Below are positions 1-10,229 of a stretch of DNA of 64,000 bases, piece by piece (positions within the stretch are counted from its first letter, which is position 1; every line of letters starts with the position of its first letter). A program made the translations under genes and the position numbers. This DNA comes from Cordilura impudica (Eukaryota > Arthropoda > Insecta > Diptera > Scathophagidae), in contig OY821520.1 in the NCBI GenBank assembly GCA_963682025.1, positions 183,763,036-183,827,035 of the forward strand, in the 5' to 3' direction. A model generated the notes under the pieces. That model did not search any database and was not told the origin of the DNA. It saw only the letters and a program-made list of their open reading frames with translations.

Positions 1-423
1 TCATACTCTCTGCGCAGTGGCGTGGAGGATATGATATATTTTTTCTCATTCAAATGAAATTCATAACAAGTTAGACAATTATATTTGGTCTGGACCGACT
101 TTTCATTACCTTATACCGTGTGTTTCAAAAAAACGGAAATAGAAAATGAACATAATACACATTTGTTTAACAAATCTTATTGCTTATTGCTCATTTTACA
201 TATGTTTTTCATTTCTCTATATGTTTTTAAAATTTTGTAAAATTTGTCTTTTATTTTTAAATTTATATACGACAATCATGTTTTTAAATTATTGTAACAT
301 TTATTTTTTATTATTAAATTTACTTTATACGACTAAATGTAAATTTTATTGCGTTGCTTTAGAATGTCATTATGAACAAGTACATCATATGAACAAGTTG
401 GCTCCAGAGATGGTAATTATAAC
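1..423. other. AT-rich flank before the first LINE
   Basis: No supported gene. A short open frame here is a run of hydrophobic codons from AT-rich DNA and is not credible. Around 84-120 there is a degenerate match to the palindromic end of the INE-1-like repeat that recurs through the window (GGTCTGGACCGA followed by TTATACCGTG). The stretch just before 424 may be the 5' untranslated part of the LINE. Confidence 0.4.
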
Positions 424-1212
424 ATGGTAAGTATCCTGGCTAATCATCGACAGGGTTTCAGTATTTGTCATTTAAATGCACAAAGTTTATGTAATAAACT
501 TGATGAGTTTCGTCTTTTATTTGAAAATTCGGGTGTTGACGCTATATGTGTTTCTGAGACATGGTTCTGTGATAATGTTAGCGACAGTATCTATGAGCTG
601 AAGGGATACTGTGTCTTTCGTTCCGACAGAAGTGGTCATGCTGGTGGTGTTGCAATTTATATAAAAAATAATATTTCATGTCAATTAAATTGTACACATA
701 ATATAGTTAACGACGTGGAATATGTTTTTGTAGACGTAAATTGTCGTGGTGATAAACTTCTTCTTGGATGTGTATACAGTCCACATAAACGGATAAAGTT
801 TGACAGTCTTATCACGAAGCTGGTGCTTTCATCAATGTCATACTCCGAAGTCATTATATCAGGTGATTTTAATAACAATCTTTTCGATGACTCAAATCTT
901 ACCACTATAATGTCGATGTTTAACTTGTCAGCTGTAAACACAACGAGACCTACACACTTCATGTCAACAAATAGCACTTTGCTTGATCTTTTCTTTACCA
1001 GTAATGAAAGTAAAGTCCCTCTTTGTGATCAGTTAGCAGCACCATTTTCGAAGCACGGTCTACTCTTCATATCATATGATTTTGCAATAGAAACCCAGCC
1101 CCAAACATTTTCTTATCGTGATTTTAATAATATTGATATCTTGGGTTTGGGATATGATCTTTGCTCTACTCCATGGGAGAACAACTGTCATTTCTTAATG
1201 GTAAAATTTTAG
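424..1212 (+). pseudogene. LINE AP-endonuclease domain
   Basis: In an intact element this domain nicks genomic DNA to prime reverse transcription. The N-terminus has the family signature CHLNAQSLCNKLDEF, then a SETWF motif, a GGVAIYIK block and SGDFNNNLFD, matching the catalytic blocks of the exonuclease-endonuclease-phosphatase fold. The last block, usually SDH, reads SKHGLL here, so the catalytic Asp-His is altered. The frame runs out at 1212, but homology leaves it at about 1165 and continues in another frame, which shows a one-base indel. The start at 424 is simply the first ATG; the true N-terminus may have been upstream. Confidence 0.75.
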
Positions 1213-3101
1213 GAATTTACAACAAACATGTCCTCAACAAAACGAAAACTATTAAAAATAGAGATAGACCTTGGTTCACAATGGAAACCAAGATGCTAAT
1301 AGAACACCGTGATAATCTTTATCAGAAGTGGAAACGTTACAGAATATCAGAATATCATGATGAATGTAAGATGGCTAGGAAAGCGGTTGTTTCAAAAATA
1401 AGGCATGATAAGTGTTCCTATTATTTTAATAATTTAATACAGCTATTAGAAGTAAAAAAAACTTGGAAACAAATACGCGAAATTGGAATAAATAAGACAA
1501 TTAATCAATCAATGAATGTTGACATTAATGCGCTAAATGAAGCTTTTGTAAATATTCCTCTACCAGCCATAAATAATGAATTTTATGATGATTTTCCCTG
1601 TAATAATTTAAACATTCCCAAATTTAATTTTCAATGTGTAACACTAACAGAGGTAGTTGAAAGTTTCAATGCTATTAAATCTAATGCAGTGGGCCTTGAT
1701 AATATACACCCCAGATTTATAAAAATGATTTTACCATGGATTGTCCGTTTCATAATGTACTTGTTTAACTCCATAATCACTACTAGCATCTTTCCAATGG
1801 AGTGGAAACATGCCAAAATTATACCAATACCAAAAACGGGTAACGAATACCGCCCGATTGCAATTCTTCCATATCTCTCAAAAGTTTTCGAGCACCTTTT
1901 ACACAGACAGATCTTTAGGTATTTTAACGACAACAACTTACTTACAGAGTGTCAATCCGGTTTCAAACCCCAACATAGCTGTATAGCAGCTTTATCTGAT
2001 GTAGTTGAGGAGATAAGAAGCAACATGGATGATGGTAAAATATCTTTTTTGGTTTTATTGAACCACTCAAAGGCATTTGACACGGTGCACCACTCAATTT
2101 TATGCCTCAAACTGAAGAAGTTTATTAACTTTTCTGCATTAGCAATTAGACTCATGTTTTCATATCTCACAAACAGATCCCAATCTGTTGCTAATGGTAG
2201 CTCCATCTCAAACTCACTGCAAGTTATAAGAGGGGTACCACAGGGTTCAATCCTTGGACCACTACTTGATCTTCCACAACAAATTAAATTCTCTAAGGTT
2301 CAGATGTAGGCTGATGACATTCAGCTATATTTAAGTAGTACCAAGGATTCAATTATTTCCAAAACTCAAGAATTAAATTATGATCTTAAACGTATTCTAA
2401 ATTGGGCAACGGCAAATGGTCTACGACTTAATCCAAATAAATCTAAGTGTATTATAATAAAGAAGAAAGTGATGCATTTGGAGAATGAGATTAATGTCTT
2501 CCTTGGCGGCTCTAAAATTGACATCGTGGACTCTGTACGAAATCTCGGAGTTGTGTTTAATGGAACTCTGACTTGGTCAGATCATATTAATCAATCCTGT
2601 GACAGAATTTATTGTATGATAAGAAGCTTATGGCTAACACAGCACTTTACTCCACTGAAAATAAGATTGCTACTTGCTAAAACATATATTTTGCCAAGAT
2701 ACTATATGCAGCTGAGGTTTTCACAGGTTGCAACTCTAGGGATAACAGAAAACTTACTGTAACTTTCAACAACATTATTCGCTATATCTTTGGATTAAGA
2801 AAATTTTATCATGTATCCCAATACTCGTGTCATGTCTTACATATTTCATTTGATAACTATACATATTATATATCCACATAAAATTATTATAACAAAGGCT
2901 CCAAAATATCTTTTTGAACGATTAAAGTTCGCAAGATCTTCCAGAGGGAATCGAATAATTGAATTTAAATACCGGGACCATGCCTCTGAACGTCAATTTT
3001 TTATTCTAACTATTCGTCTCTGGAATCAGCTTCCTAATGTCATGCAAAATACAAGCAACGCAATAGGGTTTATAAAATTACTATACCAATACTTTAATTG
3101 A
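1161..3101 (+). pseudogene. LINE reverse transcriptase domain, broken
   Basis: The reverse transcriptase half of the same LINE. Visible blocks are a basic linker (RPWFTMETKMLI), PIPKTGNEYRPIAILP, GFKPQHSC, FLVLLNHSKAFDTV and GVPQGSILGPLL. Several defects are clear. The first catalytic Asp, normally in a LDFSKAFD-like motif, is Asn (LLNHSKAFD). About 18-24 nt after GPLL, where an FxxYIN-like block is expected, are missing. The Tyr of YADD is replaced by a TAG stop at 2307, although ADDIQLY follows in frame. The thumb continues to 2762, shifts frame near 2740, and the C-terminal block (KYLFERLKFARS ... LWNQLP) is read at 2811-3101. Confidence 0.75.
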
Positions 3102-3257
3102 TCTTATTTGATTTTTTTTTAATGTTCTTAAATTGTAACTTATAATATTTTAAATTTAGATTAAGAGTTACTGATATTAAATATAATGAATAACTTATCC
3201 GATTCCATTGCTCTAATTTATAAGATACTGTGTCTTGTTGTAATGGAAAATCGCATT

Positions 3258-3288
3258 TAATAAATAAATACAAATACAAATACAAATT
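3258..3288 (+). repeat. Tandem 3' tail of the LINE
   Basis: AATAAATAAA followed by three near-perfect CAAATA units directly after the LINE 3' untranslated region. Short tandem 3' tails are the normal terminus of CR1-like retrotransposons and mark the insertion junction. Confidence 0.6.
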
Positions 3289-3304
3289 TCAGTACCACTG
3301 ATAT

Positions 3305-3600
3305 TAATTTGCGGCCGTAAATATGATAAAGTTTATTACGGATGCTATTTTCCATTTTCGAAAAATGGACCGATCATGACCGTATATAATAGGGTGGCCG
3401 ATAAAAAGTTATATATAAAATTTCATAAAAAGATATTTAGATCTGTGACATGTAATTTGATAACAAGGCTTATATGGATATAAAGATAGACAGACAGACG
3501 TACATACGGAGATAGAAAATCGGCTCTGAAAGTGATTCATAGTAATTCGTGATTCGACAGGTAAGATCGAGTTAGTACAATATTTTTGGTACTTCAAAAT
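3305..3600 (+). repeat. Degenerate INE-1-like copy
   Basis: Diverged copy of the repeat seen complete at 28861-29652. Shared blocks are the GGATGCTAT segment, AAAATGGACCGATC, the microsatellite region (here GACAGACAGACG instead of long GGAC runs), AAAGTGATTC and TATTTTTGGTA. The centre is deleted. Confidence 0.6.
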
Positions 3601-4250
3601 ATCTGCACCAATTTCAGAATTGTTTTGAACAAATAAAGATACAAATTAAGTTGTTTTTTGTAATTGATAATTTTCAGAAATAAAATATCAGAATACAAAT
3701 AAGTTATCGCCGTTTGCTTAAAGAGTGCAATTTTTCAAACGTAAAATGTCATTATCGTCAGATTGGACACCTATGGAGCCTGAAATATAAGGGAATTATT
3801 ATTAAAATCATAAATTTTTTGGTACGAAAATGTCGAGTTTACAGCCGAATTTTGCCTCAATTTTAGATTTGCTTCTCCTTGATTTCGTTTAGAAGCTTAT
3901 GGTGAGCCTGCCTTTATTGCTCGAATTTTTGTGAGTGATTTAAAAAGCTAAGGGGATAGGACATGTCCCATAATTTATATATGTTTGGCTTTATTTGCCA
4001 GATAGCACTTCCAAATACCTTTTAAACTATGTCCAATTTACATCTTTATTTGAATGAAATATGAAAAATCTGCAAAAAAAAAAGGAAAAACGACAGTTTT
4101 TTTGTACTCTCCCCCCCAACAAGAGATCAGACAGTTAAGAGCAATTACGTGTCACTTATGTTTGTGTGTTTTATTTTGGCTTACTTTTTAGATTTAAATA
4201 ATTATTGTCCATTAATGATTGCACCTAGCATGGTTTGACCCAAGATCTTT
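3600..4250. other. AT-rich DNA, nothing identified
   Basis: No convincing frame, terminal repeat or known repeat block on either strand. Confidence 0.5.
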
Positions 4251-4253
4251 TTC

Positions 4254-4317
4254 CAAAACACGGTATAGGGTATCGTACAGAGGACCTGTACCGACTATAA
4301 CTTTCTTACTTGTTATT
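4254..4317 (-). repeat. INE-1-like terminal fragment
   Basis: Only one end of the repeat: GGTATAGGGTATCGTA, then ACCGACTATAACTTTC and TTACTTGTT. It matches the plus-strand right edge of the minus-oriented copies at 38386 and 59476. Confidence 0.55.
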
Positions 4318-4998
4318 TTTTGTCATGTTGATAACATCAACGATAAAAGCAGTTAACTGATTACAGTCCAGTTCGTTCTAAAAGTAGTCCTGTGTTAAAT
4401 GGAAAAAAGAAATAACTTTTTATTACAGCTCTATTGTTTGTGCTTTCCTTAAATACTCGTAGTGTTGGAAATTGTGAAGCGAGAACAATAGCAACAATAC
4501 CTGACTCATTTAGAAGTAGATTTTATTAAGTATGTAGTCATAAATAACAAAATGAATATAGAACGACTCAAGTTGTATTTTTTCTTGCTGAGATTTTTCG
4601 GTACTTTGTATCTTGGCACATTCAAATGGGTAACAACGACATAAATTTACAAATACATAAACTTACCTTTGCAAGTAAGTCCTACACTCATTTCGTATGC
4701 CTGTAAGTGTTGGACAGAAACTACTTAATGCCTTAAAAAAATACACATAAAGTTTCTATAAATTGTGGTCATCTCGTTATTTAAGTACATTCAATGAACG
4801 AAAGTTAAATAAGTTCGGAAAAGGACTCGTTACAAAAAGTCATTTTCAACAATTCACTCGAAGAATTTTGCTGGCAAACCGGCCACATTGCATGCAATAC
4901 GGCAAACAGTCTCCCGAATGGTTGACACTGAACCTGACTTTCTGAAGCAAATTTTGATTACCGACCATGCCAATTTCACACTCTGTGGCGGCGTTTGA
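4318..4998. other. AT-rich DNA, nothing identified
   Basis: No supported gene or repeat. Short open frames near 4763-4945 lack codon structure or motif support and overlap on opposite strands. Confidence 0.4.
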
Positions 4999-4999
4999 T

Positions 5000-5222
5000 A
5001 GGTTTAAGTGAAGATCGGGAGGCAAATTTATATGCATAGGGTTAATTTTTGGACTACTGATACATAAACTCACAACGCAATTTAACCGGGAGCTATATGA
5101 TAATTTGGATCTTATGGCAATTTACGGCGATCTCTTAGGGTAATTTGTATGGGGACTAAGTCTGAACATATATATTCATATTTGTGACCTGTAATTTGAT
5201 TACAAAGGTGAAAGCAAAATTA
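5000..5222 (+). repeat. Internally deleted INE-1-like copy
   Basis: Contains the blocks GTTTAAGTGAAGATCGGGA, TTTTTGGACTACT, GATAATTTGGATCTTATGGC and GTATGGGGACTAAGTCTGAA in the order of the full copy at 28861. It then jumps to TTCATATTTGTGACCTGTAA, having lost about 80 bp before the microsatellite. Confidence 0.65.
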
Positions 5223-5572
5223 CTGCATTTGGTTAACGGATAATCCACACTAGATCCTGGTAAGACCATGGCAGACTAAAAGTGACTGTCTGTCTCTTTG
5301 AACCATTTTTAAAAGGCTTTAAATTAAAAAGACGCTAAATCTAGCGCGCCAGGCGCTAATTTGGCATCTCTGATAATTATTCTAGACTACGTCATTGTGT
5401 TTTTTTAAAACAATTTTTTCACTTTTCGCGCAACTATATGTCACGAACTGTTAGATCTAGAGATCCAAAACTTTAAAGATTTCTCAAGCTTATGATATAG
5501 AAAATTTATGCTAAATTTTATCAAATTCAAAGAGGTTATGACCTAAAATACTTACCGCAACGTTGTGTCAAA

Positions 5573-6950
5573 TATATACTTAATATAATAAAGAGCAAAT
5601 GTGTGTTTGTTTGTTTGTTTGTTTGTTTGTTTGTAGGAGGTAATCTCCGTAACTACTCATCTGATCTTCCTGAAATTTTCACAGAGTCTTACTGCGGATG
5701 TGGGAAGTGCTACAGGATGTATTTTTTTTTTTTTAAATTTTTAGTGGGCGTGACACCTCCCATACAAAGTAAATTTTTAATATCATATATATTGCGTACA
5801 ATGATAGGGAGAGCTTTGCAAATTTGTGTGAGGTCACCTATTATTAATATTAGTAGCTATGCCGGAAATGGGCGGGATCGGATAAGTGGGCGTGGTACCT
5901 CCCATACAAGTAATAATTCAATATTATATAGAGAGCTTTTCCAATTTGTTTGATGTCATCTATTATTAATGTGAGTAGTCGGACAAAAAATGGGCAGTAT
6001 CGAACCAATAGGCGGGGCACCTGTCATACAAAGTAAATATAATGCCATATATCTGGAGTACTGTAATAGCGAGAGTCTTGGAACTTTGTGGGAGCCTATA
6101 AGTTATTCATGTGATTAGTTTGAAAAAAATGGGCGTGACCGGACCAGTGGGCGTGGCACCGCCCCTACAAAGTAAATATCTAATATCATATAACTGGTGT
6201 AATATAAAAGGGAAAGACTCGACATTTTGCACGAGTCCATCAGATATAAATCGCGAAAAATAAAAATCGCCCAAAACCAAAAAAATCAAAGATGGGTAAA
6301 ATCAAAAACCGCTGAAAAGAAAAATGCCAAATGATATTTTAAGTTTAAGGCCAATAGTTAAGTGTTGCCAGATCTAATTTGAAAAATTCATGTTCTTCTC
6401 GTGGGCAGCTACATGTACTTTGCTCCAGGGTAGGAACGCCGAAAAATCTGATAATTGTTGTACCGAATGAAAAAACAAAATACATTGTATATAGTATAAA
6501 AAAATCTATACTAATAATCTATACTAACATAATAATGTGTGTTTGTTTGTTTGTTTGTTTGTAAGAGGTAATCTCCGTAACTACTCATCTCATCATCAAA
6601 TTTTCACAGAGTCTTACTGCGGATGTAGGAAATGCTACAGGCTGTATTTTTTTAAACATTTTTAGTGGGCGTGACACCTCCCATACAAAGTAAATTTCTA
6701 ATATCATATATATTAAGTACTATGATAGAGAACTTTGCAAATTTGTATCAGGTCATCTATTATTAACGTGAGTAGTCAGACAAAAAAATGGACGGGATTG
6801 GACAAATGCGCGTGGCACTCCCATACAAACTTAACATTAAATGAGATATATCTGAATTTCTGTAATAGTGACAACATTGGGACTTTACGTGAGCGCTTTC
6901 ATTACGATTCGGGGGGGAGGGGGTAGCGAAGCACACCGGCTTACACCTAG
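5573..6950 (+). mobile_element. Composite Helitron-like non-autonomous element (family A)
   Basis: The 5' end is a degenerate form of TCTATACTAATATTATAAAG followed by a GTTT microsatellite. The body is made of diverged units of roughly 110-190 bp, each carrying a GGGCGTGGC-like block and CCCATACAAAGTAAAT. A second 5' end (TCTATACTAATAATC) begins at 6505, and the whole ends at CTAG (6947-6950) next to GTAGCGAAGCACACCGG. The host base is A before 6505 and T after 6950, as expected for Helitron insertion between A and T. It has no coding capacity. The same long-plus-short arrangement occurs at 39558-40779 on the other strand, so the composite moved as one unit. Assignment rests on 5'-TC, 3'-CTAG and A/T flanks, not on a Rep/helicase gene. 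Confidence 0.65.
6505..6950 (+). mobile_element. Short inner Helitron-like unit
   Basis: 446-bp unit with its own TCTATACTAAT 5' start, a TTTG microsatellite, the AATCTCCGTAACTACTCAT block and a CTAG 3' end. It is the downstream half of the composite and corresponds to 39558-39981 on the minus strand. Confidence 0.6.
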
Positions 6951-6999
6951 TAATTTAATATTTTAAATATATATTGCCATTTTGAAAATGTAACTGGAA

Positions 7000-7535
7000 A
7001 CCATATAATTGAAACGATTATATTTTGATTATACGTTAATATACCCTTAGAAACATAAAGTTTGATAACGATATTACAGAGTTGTCACCATACGATAAAT
7101 TATTTTAAAAATCCAGGCACATGGCTCCATATCAAAAAATAATTTTACAAGAAACAAGTAAGAGTGTTAAATTTGACTATGCCGAACCTTTGAACCATAT
7201 AACCAATATTGGTTAGGTTTATCATGTTAATACTGTTTCCGACAATTAACTCTTAAATTATACCACTTAAATTTAAAGTAAATTGTTCTTTTTTTGTTGA
7301 CCTATATTTATTATAATTTCTAATCAATTTATTTATACTTTTTTAAACAATGATTGTTTTTCATAAAAAGAATTCACTTCTATCTGAAAATTGCCTTATT
7401 ATTCTATTTTTGAAGCAGCCTGCGCGCTGTTAAAATAGCTAAAGTTAAAGTAAGGAATCATACTTTGCAATGTTTTGAAAGCTTAAAAATTAAGCGATAT
7501 TTAAAAAAGATTTCAATTAGTCTTGACTAAAAATA
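7000..7535. other. AT-rich DNA with one short repeat end
   Basis: No gene. At about 7158-7215 there is AAGTAAGAGTGTTAAATTT followed by GACTATGCCGAACCTTTG. This is the end of a second INE-like family (family 3), also seen near 17625 and, reversed, at 31640. Confidence 0.4.
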
Positions 7536-7557
7536 TTGGCAATTTTACATTTACCTT

Positions 7558-7568
7558 ATATCAGTATA
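7558..7568. repeat. Target-site duplication, left copy
   Basis: ATATCAGTATA. It is repeated exactly at 10219-10229, directly after the CCTAA-type tail of the LINE, and so marks the 5' junction of a truncated insertion. Confidence 0.8.
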
Positions 7569-7577
7569 AGAATATTG

Positions 7578-10076
7578 ATGGAAACACACTTTCTTACCGA
7601 AGAATATGGGCCGAATAGGGACCCTGAAATTGGTACCAATGTGTCCCGACGAACTGGAACCAACGTGGAACAGCAGACGGGACCCGAAGGGGAACAATAT
7701 GAAGGGCCTAATGAGGAACAATATCGAGAGGAAAGATATGATAGAATAACCGAAAATATGGTAATTAGGGCAATACAAAGCTTTGCCCCCTTTAAGGCAG
7801 CAGGCCCAGATGAAATCTTTCCTGCTCTATTACAAGAGAGCGGGGACTTGATTGGCAGTAGTCTGGCTGGCATATTCTCTGCTTGCCTAAAACTTGCGTA
7901 TACCCCCAGAGCATGGCAGGAGGCCAAGGTGGTCTTCATACCAAAGCCGGGAAAGGAAAGCTACGCGAACCCTAAGGCCTATCGACCGATAAGTCTTACA
8001 TCCTTCCTACTGAAAACCATGGAGCGAATAGTCGATAACATGGTTAAATCTCAAATCCCAAATGAGCTGTTGAAGTTCAAACAACACGCTTATTTAAAGG
8101 GACGCTCAGTAGAAACTGCGCTTCATGAAGTAGTTCACCACATAGAAAGATCTTTCGATCTAAAAATCTTTACTCTAGCCATATTCATTGATATAGAAGG
8201 AGCTTTTAACAATGTATCAACAAATACGCTACTCCACTCCCTAGAACGTTTCGACATCGACCGGGATATCAAAGCCTGGATCAGTCACATGCTAGGGAAT
8301 AGATGGATAAGTTGCGAGGTTGGTGGCATTAAAATAAGAGACAAGGTTTGCTGTGGGACACCTCAAGGGGGAATTCTATCCCCCCTTCTCTGGGTGACCA
8401 CTATAAACAGTCTTCTAAGGATTCTAACCGATAAGGGTTTCCAACCTGTCTGCTATGCAGACGATGTAGCGATACTGTTAAGGGGGAAAGATCCTAGAAA
8501 TTTATGTAGGAGGGCATCGGATGCACTCGAAATAGCATACGATTGGGCACAACCAAGGGGATTAAATGTGAACCCGGAAAAGACTGAAATATGCCTCTTT
8601 ACTAGGAAGACGAAAATAGTCGAATTCGATGAACCCCGCTTCCAGGGCAAAACGATTAGAATCACACAAACGGTGAAATACCTTGGGGTGATTCTCGACA
8701 AAAAGCTCACTTGGAAAGACCATATTGAGAGCAAAGTCGCGAAGGCTCATCGGATATGGGCCATTTGCAGAAGAGCTATAAGTTCAAAATGGGGTTTAAA
8801 CCCGAGGATGACTCATTGGCTTTACACAAGCGTCGTTAGACCAATTCTAACCTACGCATCCGTAGTCACATGGACATCAATGAACAGGAAATGCTATATT
8901 AAACCATTCCAAAAAATACAACGCCTCTGCTGCATAGGAATCAGCGGCGCAATACGGACTACATCTACGAGGGCTTTAGAGACGATTCTATCTATACACC
9001 CGATCGAGATTAGAATTAAATATGAGGCAGCTCTGGCCATGTTACGACTAAGAGTAACAGGGGAATACATCACCGACCATATGACCAGACACCAAACAAT
9101 ATTGGACCAGATACCGGAATTCAACACAGTGGATTTTAGCTGTGATAGAATCGCGGAAGTGTCGACAAACATACCTTGCAGTATAAGGATACCTGACAGG
9201 GAAAGCTGGTTGAACGAAAATTTTCTACGAAACCTTCCAGGGTCACACTACTACACAGACGGATCTAGTCTGCATGGTAGGACTGGTATAGGTTTCTATG
9301 ATGAGGACCGTTCCAATGGCATACACCTACGCATTCCGGACCACAACTCTGTCTTTCAGGCCGAAGTGGTCGCGATAACGGTATGCATAAGATCTATTGA
9401 CGTACGGGCAATCCCAAGCCCCGGAGACGTGAAAATATTTTCGGACAGTCTAGCGGCTATCAGGGCGATATCCTCGGACAAAACTAGATCAAGGACTGTC
9501 CTCAGATGTAAGGAAGAAATTGCAAACTTCACTACAAGAGGCAGACTTGAAATCATTTGGATCCCAGGACACAGTGGTATAATGGGAAACGAGATTGCAG
9601 ATGAACTGGCCAGGAAGGGTTCTTTCCTGGAGGGTGTCAATTTGGAAAACCCAATACCCTTCCAGGCTCTCAAATTGAAACTATCGGAGTGGGCAACTAA
9701 TTCACATACTTCAATTTGGGAGGAAACTGACGTGGGTAAGGCTACGAAGATACTATGGGGCTCTCCAAACACTTCGAAGACTAAGGAAATCCTTAGTCTA
9801 AATAGAAAGGAACTGAGTAGGATTATTGGCATCCTCACTGGACACTCTGAACTGAGGGCTCATCTATACCGTATAGGACGGGCAGAATCGGCCACATGCA
9901 GAGCTTGTGGAGAGGATGACGAGACCCTAGAACACTACCTTTGTTATTGTCCTGCATTTGCCGGAACAAGGGTCAGAAATTTATCCAACGAAATCATACC
10001 AGGCCTAGCGGCTCTTAGGGGGATACGCTGGAAAGCACTCAGGAGATTTGCTATTGAGACCGAACTCCTAAGTTAA
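7578..10076 (+). CDS. LINE reverse transcriptase-RNase H, 5' truncated
   Basis: Copies LINE RNA into DNA at a nicked target. Continuous 832-codon frame from the first ATG inside the element; upstream codons belong to host DNA. Palm blocks are KAAGPDEI, IPKPGKESYANPKAYRPISL, FIDIEGAFNNV (about 8184-8215, catalytic Asp present), GTPQGGILSPLLW and YADDVAIL (8453-8476, both catalytic Asp present). RNase H follows: YYTDGSSLHG (about 9248), an FQAEVVAI block, FSDSLAAIRAI and WIPGHSGIMGNEIADELA. Near the end, CRACGEDDETLEHYLCYC gives a Cys/His zinc-binding pattern. All catalytic positions I can recognise are present. Without the endonuclease and ORF1 the copy is probably immobile on its own, although its reverse transcriptase could be functional if expressed. 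Confidence 0.85.
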   Translation: METHFLTEEYGPNRDPEIGTNVSRRTGTNVEQQTGPEGEQYEGPNEEQYREERYDRITENMVIRAIQSFAPFKAAGPDEIFPALLQESGDLIGSSLAGIFSACLKLAYTPRAWQEAKVVFIPKPGKESYANPKAYRPISLTSFLLKTMERIVDNMVKSQIPNELLKFKQHAYLKGRSVETALHEVVHHIERSFDLKIFTLAIFIDIEGAFNNVSTNTLLHSLERFDIDRDIKAWISHMLGNRWISCEVGGIKIRDKVCCGTPQGGILSPLLWVTTINSLLRILTDKGFQPVCYADDVAILLRGKDPRNLCRRASDALEIAYDWAQPRGLNVNPEKTEICLFTRKTKIVEFDEPRFQGKTIRITQTVKYLGVILDKKLTWKDHIESKVAKAHRIWAICRRAISSKWGLNPRMTHWLYTSVVRPILTYASVVTWTSMNRKCYIKPFQKIQRLCCIGISGAIRTTSTRALETILSIHPIEIRIKYEAALAMLRLRVTGEYITDHMTRHQTILDQIPEFNTVDFSCDRIAEVSTNIPCSIRIPDRESWLNENFLRNLPGSHYYTDGSSLHGRTGIGFYDEDRSNGIHLRIPDHNSVFQAEVVAITVCIRSIDVRAIPSPGDVKIFSDSLAAIRAISSDKTRSRTVLRCKEEIANFTTRGRLEIIWIPGHSGIMGNEIADELARKGSFLEGVNLENPIPFQALKLKLSEWATNSHTSIWEETDVGKATKILWGSPNTSKTKEILSLNRKELSRIIGILTGHSELRAHLYRIGRAESATCRACGEDDETLEHYLCYCPAFAGTRVRNLSNEIIPGLAALRGIRWKALRRFAIETELLS

Positions 10077-10189
10077 ATAAGGAGTAGATTAACGGATGAG
10101 CACGAGGATGTAGAGCGCACAACAAGCCGACTTTCTGGCTTAAGTGTATATCCGGGTAAAACGGATATGAGCTAATTGTATACATGGCT

Positions 10190-10218
10190 CCTCTTTTTCA
10201 ACCTAACCTAACCTAACC
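10190..10218 (+). repeat. CCTAA-type tail of the LINE
   Basis: Tandem ACCTA units at the 3' end, directly followed by the right target duplication at 10219-10229. It resembles insect telomeric repeat units, but here it is a retrotransposon tail. Confidence 0.75.
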
Positions 10219-10229
10219 ATATCAGTATA

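Larger units (their letters stand above)
424..3288 (+). mobile_element. Decayed CR1/Jockey-superfamily LINE
   Basis: A non-LTR retrotransposon copy. In order it has an AP-type endonuclease, a reverse transcriptase and the conserved C-terminal region, and it ends in a short tandem tail of CAAATA units (about 3258-3287), as CR1-like elements do. The reading frame is broken by at least two frameshifts (about 1165 and about 2740), an in-frame stop at 2307 and a small deletion in the catalytic region, so the copy is dead. No gag-like ORF1 is visible upstream. Two other fragments of the same broad type are in the window, at 25690-26965 (minus) and 59070-59425 (plus). CR1 versus another Jockey-superfamily clade cannot be decided by eye. 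Confidence 0.8.
7569..10218 (+). mobile_element. 5'-truncated LOA/I-type LINE
   Basis: A 2650-bp non-LTR retrotransposon insertion bounded by a perfect 11-bp target duplication (7558-7568 and 10219-10229). It keeps reverse transcriptase, RNase H and a C-terminal zinc-binding motif, but has lost ORF1 and the endonuclease by 5' truncation. The 3' untranslated region (10077-10195) ends in repeated CCTAA units. An RNase H domain points to the I/LOA/R1 group; the fingers-palm sequence looks most like LOA, but that is from memory. Its richer GC content and intact frame contrast with the decayed elements around it, so it is a young insertion. Confidence 0.85.

Noticed and set aside
146..430. 94-codon hydrophobic open frame before the first LINE
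   Set aside because: The composition is what AT-rich DNA gives by chance (Phe, Leu, Ile, Tyr, Asn, Cys). It has no motif and no relation to the LINE endonuclease that follows.
5603..5953. 116-codon frame inside the Helitron-like element
   Set aside because: The N-terminus is translated from a TTTG microsatellite, and the same bases are repeated non-coding units elsewhere (39558-40779, 22844-23889) with different frames.
9356..9838. 160-codon minus-strand frame
   Set aside because: Antisense shadow of the intact RNase H frame of the LINE.
10195..10218. CCTAA repeats as an interstitial telomere
   Set aside because: The tract is short, directly follows a LINE 3' untranslated region and precedes the target duplication, so it is the retrotransposon tail.
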